A stretch of 10,209 nt of DNA from an uncultured Peptococcaceae bacterium (GTDB lineage: Bacteria > Bacillota > Peptococcia > Peptococcales > Peptococcaceae): the NCBI GenBank assembly GCA_900553245.1, contig USCP01000050.1, positions 1-10,209 of the forward strand, given 5' to 3'. A model generated the notes under the pieces. The model made no database searches, was not told where the DNA came from, and worked only from the letters and a program-made list of their open reading frames with translations. This document shows, piece after piece, positions 5,961 through 10,209 of the stretch; within the stretch, counting starts at the first letter, position 1; every line of letters starts with the position of its first letter. Both the position numbers and the translations under genes were made by a program.

Positions 5961-7082
5961 TTAAAGAACCAGCAGTGTCAACAGCAACAGCCCCGCAAGC
6001 ATGGCGAAGTTGACCACCGTAAACCACAAGAGGAATTTGCCACGCTGGGCGCCTGGGCAGTTGAAGTAGTAGCGCAAGGCAATGAGGCTTGCCAGCGAAG
6101 CAATCGGTGTGCCGAGGCCACCCAAGTCCACGCCGAGGAGGAGCCCCTGCCAATCTTTAGTAAAGCCTGCAAGGAGCACTGCTGCCGGCACGTTGCTGAT
6201 AAACTGGCTTGCCACCACCGAGATGAGGAGGGCGCTTTCCGCCATAAGGCCGGCGAGAAATGCGCGCAACGCCGGAATCTCGCCCATATTTCCTGCGAAG
6301 ATAAAGAAAAAGACAAAGGTCGCAAGCAAACTCACGTCCACCTTGCGAAAAAGAGCAGGACGCATAAGGGCAATCACCAGGACCACCATTGCCGTAACCA
6401 CGCCGTAATGCACCACGCGGAAAACCGCAAGCAGACAGAACCCAAAGAGCACCACCAATGCCATAAAAAGACGCGGGTTTTCAATCGTTGCCTGTTGCTT
6501 AAAGGTGACCTGCACATCCCCCTTCTTTCCCCATAACGAAGCAAGGGCAAGCACTGCAAGACTGATCAATGTAAACGGCAAAAGCGTCGCAAAGAAATCC
6601 GTTGCTGTAAGATTGAACGTCCCACACAAAAAGAGATTCTGCGGATTGCCCACCGGTGTCGCCATGCTCCCAAGATTCGCCGCCACCGCTTGCAGGATGA
6701 CCACCGGCAAGATGCGGTCCGCCTCATTGGCCATCTGCAAGATGAGAAGCGTAAAGGGTACGAAGGTAATCAGCGCCACATCGTTGGTAATGAGCATGGA
6801 CAAAAAGAACGGCAGCATCACCAAGAGCAGCTGCAACATACGCACATTTTTGCGCCCACTCAAGAACCGCTGCGCCAACACCTCAAAAACCCCACACTCG
6901 CGCCAACCTGCCACCACTGCCATGAGCGAGAAGAGCAAACACAACACCTTGAGGTCGATGTAGTCCAAATACGCCACGCTCGGCGGCACAAAAAATGCCG
7001 TCACCAAAGCCCCCAAGGCCGCTGCCACCAGCACCGCCTCACCCTTGCACCAACGCCACAGCTTATAAAGCGCCTTTCGCAT
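5961..7082 (-). CDS. SLC13/CitM-ArsB-type anion permease
   Basis: This 373-residue, very hydrophobic protein has about ten membrane segments and belongs to the ion-transporter superfamily (divalent anion:Na+ symporter / ArsB-like). The two inverted-repeat motifs are visible. In the first half, ITNDVALITFVPF (~98-110) precedes ATPVGNPQN (141-149). In the second half, SQFISNVPAAVLLAG (292-306) precedes DLGGLGTPIAS (319-329). These Asn-Pro and Ser-Asn loops form the substrate and cation site in the family. The length is short compared with typical 430-470-residue members. The substrate is not evident; a carboxylate, sulfate or another oxyanion is possible. The start has AAAGGGGG about 7 nt upstream. 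It is a single-gene unit, divergent from the radical SAM gene. Confidence 0.82.
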   Translation of the reverse strand: MRKALYKLWRWCKGEAVLVAAALGALVTAFFVPPSVAYLDYIDLKVLCLLFSLMAVVAGWRECGVFEVLAQRFLSGRKNVRMLQLLLVMLPFFLSMLITNDVALITFVPFTLLILQMANEADRILPVVILQAVAANLGSMATPVGNPQNLFLCGTFNLTATDFFATLLPFTLISLAVLALASLWGKKGDVQVTFKQQATIENPRLFMALVVLFGFCLLAVFRVVHYGVVTAMVVLVIALMRPALFRKVDVSLLATFVFFFIFAGNMGEIPALRAFLAGLMAESALLISVVASQFISNVPAAVLLAGFTKDWQGLLLGVDLGGLGTPIASLASLIALRYYFNCPGAQRGKFLLWFTVVNFAMLAGLLLLTLLVL

Positions 7083-7103
7083 ACGCCTGCCCCCTTTCTT
7101 TCA

Positions 7104-7128
7104 ATATAATAACCGCTTGCTATTATAT
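7104..7128. repeat. Inverted repeat over the permease -10 and start region
   Basis: ATATAATA (7104-7111) and TATTATAT (7121-7128) form a perfect 8-bp inverted repeat, extendable by a GU and a GC pair to a 10-bp hairpin with a 5-nt loop. It covers the -10 box and transcript start of the permease. It may be an operator, or simply paired AT-rich promoter sequence. Confidence 0.5.
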
Positions 7129-7130
7129 CA
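7122..7130 (-). promoter_or_regulatory. Extended -10 promoter of the permease gene
   Basis: The minus strand reads TGATATAAT: a perfect -10 (7122-7127) with the TG extension. No good -35 box is seen about 17 bp upstream. It is 40 bp before the permease start codon. Confidence 0.55.
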
Positions 7131-7183
7131 CGAAATATCCATAGCGAGGCATCATTGTGCAACAAAAGTGGCGTCACTTCTTG

Positions 7184-7189
7184 TATAAT
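7184..7189 (+). promoter_or_regulatory. -10 box of the radical SAM / small membrane protein operon
   Basis: TATAAT lies 32 bp before the ATG at 7222. The -35 region is poor at the standard distance. It is divergent from the permease promoter, with the two -10 boxes about 56 bp apart. Confidence 0.5.
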
Positions 7190-7221
7190 AGAAGGCATCT
7201 TAACGCAAAGGAGGTGCGCGC

Positions 7222-8091
7222 ATGCATCTGATCGAAGCAAAATCCATTCTTTCTGCCACTGGCGGCATGAACCTTACCCGTGGTTGTGTCCACGGCTGCA
7301 TCTATTGCGACTCACGCAGCAGCTGCTACAAGATGCCGCACGCCTTTGAGGATGTGGCAGTCAAAGCCAACGCGCTCCCTTTCCTAGAGAATGCCCTTCG
7401 CCGCAAGCGTAAGCGCTGTATGCTGGGGATTGGTTCCATGAGCGACCCCTATATGCCCATCCCCGAGGTGCTCGAAAGCACCCGCGGCGCCTTGAAATTG
7501 GCACACAAGTACGGCTTCGGCTTTACCCTCATCACCAAGTCTGACCTTGTGCTACGTGACCTTGACTTGCTCACGGCAATTAACAACGACACAAAATGCG
7601 TGGTGCAAATGACCCTCACCACCGCCAACGACACCCTCTGCAAAAAGCTCGAGCCCAATGTCAGCGCCACGTCCGAGCGCATCCACGCCCTCTGCACCCT
7701 ACGCGATGCAGGGATTCCAACGGTGGTGTGGCTCTCGCCCTTTCTCCCTTTTATTAACGATACCGAAGCCAATCTCCGCGCCCTCTTAGACGCCTGCATC
7801 ACCGCTCAAGTCCGCGGCATCGTCTGCTTCGGCATTGGTATGACCCTGCGTGAGGGCAACCGGGAGTATTTCTACGCCCAGCTCGACCGCCTTTTTCCCG
7901 GCATGAAGGAACGATACATCCGCACCTATGGCAATCAATACCAGATTACCAGTCCCAATCATGCGCGCCTCATGCCCCTCTTTCACCAAATCTGTGCCAC
8001 ACACGGCATTCTCCACCACCCAGAGGACGTATTCGCTTTTCTCACCGAATTTGACGTGCCACCCGAACACGAACAACAATCTCTTTTTTGA
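7222..8091 (+). CDS. SPL-type radical SAM protein, function unknown
   Basis: This 289-residue protein belongs to the radical SAM superfamily, closest in look to the SplB-like group (COG1533). The iron-sulfur motif is C22-x3-C26-x2-C29 within NLTRGCVHGCIYCDSRS. A GIGSMSDPYMPIPE segment at about 70-83 and TKSDLVLRDLDLL further on match SPL-like proteins. The barrel continues to a C-terminal SPNHARLM segment (~235-242). True spore photoproduct lyase is longer and has a further conserved cysteine. An extra Cys35 (SSCYKM) follows the cluster motif here. The usual annotation is 'SPL family radical SAM protein', without a known substrate. The start has a strong AAAGGAGGT (7207-7215). It heads a two-gene unit with a small membrane protein 21 bp downstream. 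Confidence 0.88.
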   Translation: MHLIEAKSILSATGGMNLTRGCVHGCIYCDSRSSCYKMPHAFEDVAVKANALPFLENALRRKRKRCMLGIGSMSDPYMPIPEVLESTRGALKLAHKYGFGFTLITKSDLVLRDLDLLTAINNDTKCVVQMTLTTANDTLCKKLEPNVSATSERIHALCTLRDAGIPTVVWLSPFLPFINDTEANLRALLDACITAQVRGIVCFGIGMTLREGNREYFYAQLDRLFPGMKERYIRTYGNQYQITSPNHARLMPLFHQICATHGILHHPEDVFAFLTEFDVPPEHEQQSLF

Positions 8092-8112
8092 GCCTGCAAA
8101 GGAGTGTTTATA

Positions 8113-8478
8113 ATGAAGGAAACCCACAAAAATACCAACCTCGGCATTGCCCTCGGCCTCTGCTTCGGCGTGACCTTTGGCCTTACCATCTTTGATAACC
8201 TCCCTCTTGGCATGCTCTTTGGCCTCGCCATCGGTGCATCCTTCGGGGCTGAGAAGGACAAGAAGGTCAACGCCCAAATCGAAGAGCAGGGCTACATCAT
8301 CGTTGCCATAAAAAAGACAAGCCCCAATACCTATACCATTCGCCTTACCAACAAGCACGGCGAGGAATTGCAACTCGAAAGGCACACCGCCGACATCGAT
8401 AGCGGCTCCCTACGCGTGGGGAAGGTCGTGTATCTAAACGACGACGGACACATCGCGCTTGCCTATGATGACAAATAA
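8113..8478 (+). CDS. Small glycine-zipper membrane protein, function unknown
   Basis: This 121-residue protein has two predicted membrane segments at the N-terminus, residues ~9-27 and ~29-47. Both are rich in spaced glycines (G-x3-G, as in LGIALGLCFGVTFG and LGMLFGLAIGASFG), which suggests tight helix packing or oligomerisation. A charged linker EKDKK follows, then a soluble ~60-residue region with alternating hydrophobic residues, probably a small beta domain. ATG at 8113 is preferred over an in-frame GTG at 8104 because AAAGGAG (8098-8104) sits 8 nt before it and overlaps the GTG. It lies 21 bp after the radical SAM gene, so the two are cotranscribed. No family with known function is recognised. 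Confidence 0.8.
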   Translation: MKETHKNTNLGIALGLCFGVTFGLTIFDNLPLGMLFGLAIGASFGAEKDKKVNAQIEEQGYIIVAIKKTSPNTYTIRLTNKHGEELQLERHTADIDSGSLRVGKVVYLNDDGHIALAYDDK

Positions 8479-8480
8479 AC

Positions 8481-8520
8481 AAAAAACACAGTCTTGCGAT
8501 TGCAGGACTGTGTTTTTATT
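8481..8520. terminator. Bidirectional terminator between convergent genes
   Basis: A 12-bp stem with one GU pair (ACACAGTC-type arms) has a GATT loop and is flanked by AAAAA on the left and TTTTTATTTTATT on the right. It serves both the small membrane protein gene (+) and the MerR-type gene (-), whose stop codon begins at 8523 directly next to it. Confidence 0.92.
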
Positions 8521-9405
8521 TTATTCACGCGGCTTACATGCCACGGTAATCATCGCTATATAATCCTCGGAGCCTTTGAGCGACAGCTCCTCAAACCCCT
8601 TTTCCATGGCTTCTTCCATTTCATCACGGCTGATTCCCACTTCCAAGGACATTTCATTGAGGCCTTCTTCATAAGAATACCCGTCCAATACCAAGTCGTG
8701 CGCCTCTGCATAAGCGTAGATATTTTTGTAAATGGCTTCCAGATTGTTCCAATCGCCAATGCAAAAAGAGCGCAGATAGGTGCCTGCCGGACGAATGTAA
8801 TCGTAATCCGCCACATCCTCACTGCCATAGGCAAAAAAATGATGCCAACGCTTTGAAACATCTCGTGCTTCCTCACTCAAGGTCATGCGACTGCCAAAGC
8901 TATCATAAAGGCCAAAAGCGGCGCGAAGGCGTTGTGAAAAATCCGTTGCCACCACAAAGTCCTCTTCATCATATAAACCGGTAATCGATGCCGAAAGCAA
9001 GATACGCTGTGCCGGCAGGGTCACCATTTCCACCTTACCGTGCTCTGCTTGTAAGCCCAGCTTCAGCTTATCGGATTTCTTCTGTAAAAATGCCTTTGCC
9101 TGCAAAAGCTGTTCAATCGAGCGATCGATAACCGCCTTTTGCTCGCGAATCAGCTGGGCCAATGAATCATCCGACGGCTGCCCTGTATAGGCGCGAATAT
9201 CTTCAATAGAAAAACCGATCCGACGCAGCGTAAGGATGAGTTCCAGCTTGGCAAACTGAAAGCAGGTGTAATAATGATAGCCATTTTCACCAATCATCGC
9301 CGGAGAAAATAGACCAATCTCATGATAATAATGAAGCGTCCGTTTGTTGATGCCATTCATTTTGGCAAATTCTCCGGAGGTGTAGTAAATTTTTTTATTT
9401 TCCAT
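8521..9405 (-). CDS. MerR-family regulator with GyrI-like effector domain
   Basis: This 294-residue transcription activator has BmrR-like layout. An N-terminal MerR winged helix (~6-75) contains YTSGEFAKMNGINKRTLHYY, GLFSP and GYHYYT. A helical dimerisation segment follows (~80-117), then a C-terminal effector-binding domain (~125-294) of GyrI/AraC-effector type, usually a pocket for cationic or hydrophobic drugs. The start at 9405 is favoured over an in-frame GTG at 9414 because AAGGGG (9414-9419) is 8 nt upstream. The gene diverges from an ABC exporter gene. The shared intergenic region has a MerR-type promoter with a 19-bp spacer, so this protein is the probable drug-responsive activator of the exporter. 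Confidence 0.9.
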   Translation of the reverse strand: MENKKIYYTSGEFAKMNGINKRTLHYYHEIGLFSPAMIGENGYHYYTCFQFAKLELILTLRRIGFSIEDIRAYTGQPSDDSLAQLIREQKAVIDRSIEQLLQAKAFLQKKSDKLKLGLQAEHGKVEMVTLPAQRILLSASITGLYDEEDFVVATDFSQRLRAAFGLYDSFGSRMTLSEEARDVSKRWHHFFAYGSEDVADYDYIRPAGTYLRSFCIGDWNNLEAIYKNIYAYAEAHDLVLDGYSYEEGLNEMSLEVGISRDEMEEAMEKGFEELSLKGSEDYIAMITVACKPRE

Positions 9406-9417
9406 GAGGTTCACCCC

Positions 9418-9448
9418 TTGACCGTTCAGTTACTGTACATGATAGCAT
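9418..9448 (+). promoter_or_regulatory. MerR-type promoter and operator of the ABC exporter
   Basis: TTGACC (9418-9423) and TAGCAT (9443-9448) are separated by 19 bp, the over-long spacer typical of promoters that MerR proteins untwist. Inside it GTTCAGT-T-ACTGTAC (9424-9438) is a dyad matching in 6 of 7 pairs. The transcript would start near 9455, about 60 nt before the ABC gene. Confidence 0.7.
9439..9447 (-). promoter_or_regulatory. Extended -10 promoter of the MerR-type gene
   Basis: The minus strand reads TGCTATCAT, an extended -10 with TATCAT (9439-9444). It overlaps the operator and -10 of the divergent ABC promoter, which would give autoregulation from one site. The -35 is poor. Confidence 0.5.
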
Positions 9449-9513
9449 ATCTCATATCGAAAGACCATTACTTAAAAGGAATACACGCATCACTATTTAG
9501 AAAGGGGTTTCCG

Positions 9514-10209
9514 ATGAAAACCATATTGTCCCGTGTTTCTCTCAGTGGGCGAGCACTTTTGGGCTTGACCCTCTTGGTACTGCTATCGGCGGTGGGGGAA
9601 ATGATGCTCCCATCCCTCTTGGCACAGATGATTAACCGTGGTGTAAGCAACAGCGCCAACAGCATGATTATGACTCTGGCCTTCATCATGGCTGCCATCA
9701 CTGTCTTTGCCTGTATCATCAACTTTTTCTCCGTCAAGATTTCCTCTCGCATCTCCAACCGCTTTGCTGCCGATTTACGTGCCGAAGTGTTCGCACAGGT
9801 GCAAGGCTTCTCTGCCGCCGAACTTGACCGTTTTGGTGCTGCCAGCCTTGTCACACGCTCTACCTCCGACATCACCATCGTGCAAAACTTTCTCACCTTG
9901 CTTTTACGTGTGGGGATTCTCGCCCCAATGATGGCAGTCGCTGGGCTTGTCTTTTCCGCTGCCACCGGCGGCGAGGTCAGCTCTGTGTTGAGCTTGGCAA
10001 TTCCGGTGCTCTTGATTGTATTGGGCATCATTGTGATCTTTGCTTCTAAATATTCCATCCGCTTGCGTAAAAAGCTCGACCATCTGAACCAACTCTTTTT
10101 GGAATCCCTCGAAGGGGTGCGTGTCATTCGCGCCTTTAATAAGGAAGGCACCGAAAGTGCGCGCTTTAACGATGCCAACGCCGACTATGCCGCTACCGCA
10201 ATGACCGCC
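9514..10209 (+). CDS. ABC exporter half-transporter, N-terminal part (cut by window end)
   Basis: An open frame of 232 codons from ATG 9514 runs off the right edge. It encodes the transmembrane domain of a type I ABC exporter. Membrane segments lie near residues 14-38, 50-72, 125-150 and 155-176. The conserved segments RISNRFAADLRAEVFAQVQGF and, later, LFLESLEGVRVIRAFNKE (~199-216) are typical of the BmrCD/LmrCD-like ABC multidrug exporters, which are about 570-590 residues long with a C-terminal ATPase. The ATPase part, about 60% of the protein, is outside the window. The ribosome binding site is AAAGGGG (9501-9507), 6 nt upstream. It diverges from a MerR-type activator gene. A second half-transporter gene may follow, since these often act as heterodimers. 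Confidence 0.9.
   Translation, partial: MKTILSRVSLSGRALLGLTLLVLLSAVGEMMLPSLLAQMINRGVSNSANSMIMTLAFIMAAITVFACIINFFSVKISSRISNRFAADLRAEVFAQVQGFSAAELDRFGAASLVTRSTSDITIVQNFLTLLLRVGILAPMMAVAGLVFSAATGGEVSSVLSLAIPVLLIVLGIIVIFASKYSIRLRKKLDHLNQLFLESLEGVRVIRAFNKEGTESARFNDANADYAATAMTA

Noticed and set aside
5836..6153. A minus-strand 105-codon frame reading through the three repeats (MST-type repeats)
   Set aside because: Its first two thirds overlap the permease gene in another frame and no ribosome binding site is visible. The apparent peptide repeats are explained by the DNA repeats having a period divisible by three.
5850..6536. A 228-codon plus-strand open frame starting in the 24-bp repeats
   Set aside because: Most of it lies antisense to the anion permease, and its composition (rich in His, Gln, Lys, Cys) is typical of an antisense shadow. 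It has no Shine-Dalgarno sequence.
8494..8856. A 120-codon plus-strand frame after the bidirectional terminator
   Set aside because: It begins inside the terminator hairpin and is antisense to the MerR-type gene, with no start signal.

Overview
The window looks like a stretch of a Bacillota (Firmicutes) chromosome of roughly balanced base composition. The evidence is a T-box leader in front of serC, strong AAGGAGG-type ribosome binding sites, compact divergent and convergent gene pairs, and intrinsic terminators with clear U-tracts. A Negativicutes-type host (Acidaminococcaceae or Veillonellaceae relatives) would fit, but this is a low-confidence guess because no rRNA or other marker gene is present.

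Layout, left to right. (1) 3-185 (+): the C-terminal end of a GNAT acetyltransferase. (2) 203-2052 (-): an efflux module, a MarR-type regulator followed by a MATE transporter. Its promoter has near-consensus -35 and -10 boxes, and a 14-bp palindrome fills the spacer between them. A second copy of the palindrome lies just before the regulator's ribosome binding site. (3) 2065-5822 (-): a serine biosynthesis operon in the order serC, serA, histidine-phosphatase gene. It starts from an extended -10 promoter, carries a T-box leader whose probable specifier is AGC (Ser), and ends at a strong terminator. (4) 5856-7130 (-): a short intergenic region with three 24-bp-spaced repeats, a probable terminator, and an SLC13-type anion permease gene. 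(5) 7184-8520 (+): a two-gene unit of an SPL-type radical SAM protein and a small glycine-zipper membrane protein, ending in a bidirectional terminator. (6) 8521-10209: a MerR/GyrI-like regulator (-) divergent from an ABC exporter half-transporter (+, cut by the window end). The shared intergenic region has a MerR-type promoter with a 19-bp spacer and a dyad.

How the genes work together. The central operon appears to encode all three steps from 3-phosphoglycerate to serine: SerA oxidises, SerC transaminates, and the third gene, a cofactor-independent histidine phosphatase, probably supplies the phosphoserine phosphatase step instead of a classical HAD-family SerB. The serine T-box would switch on the whole pathway when tRNA-Ser is uncharged. 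The flanking regions hold two separately regulated multidrug-type efflux modules (MarR-MATE and MerR-ABC), each with a recognisable operator.

The strongest candidate for something under-described is the iPSP-like phosphatase inside a T-box-controlled serC-serA operon. Next come the clean regulator-operator architectures and the uncharacterised radical SAM / glycine-zipper pair. I see no CRISPR array, prophage, insertion sequence, rRNA or tRNA.
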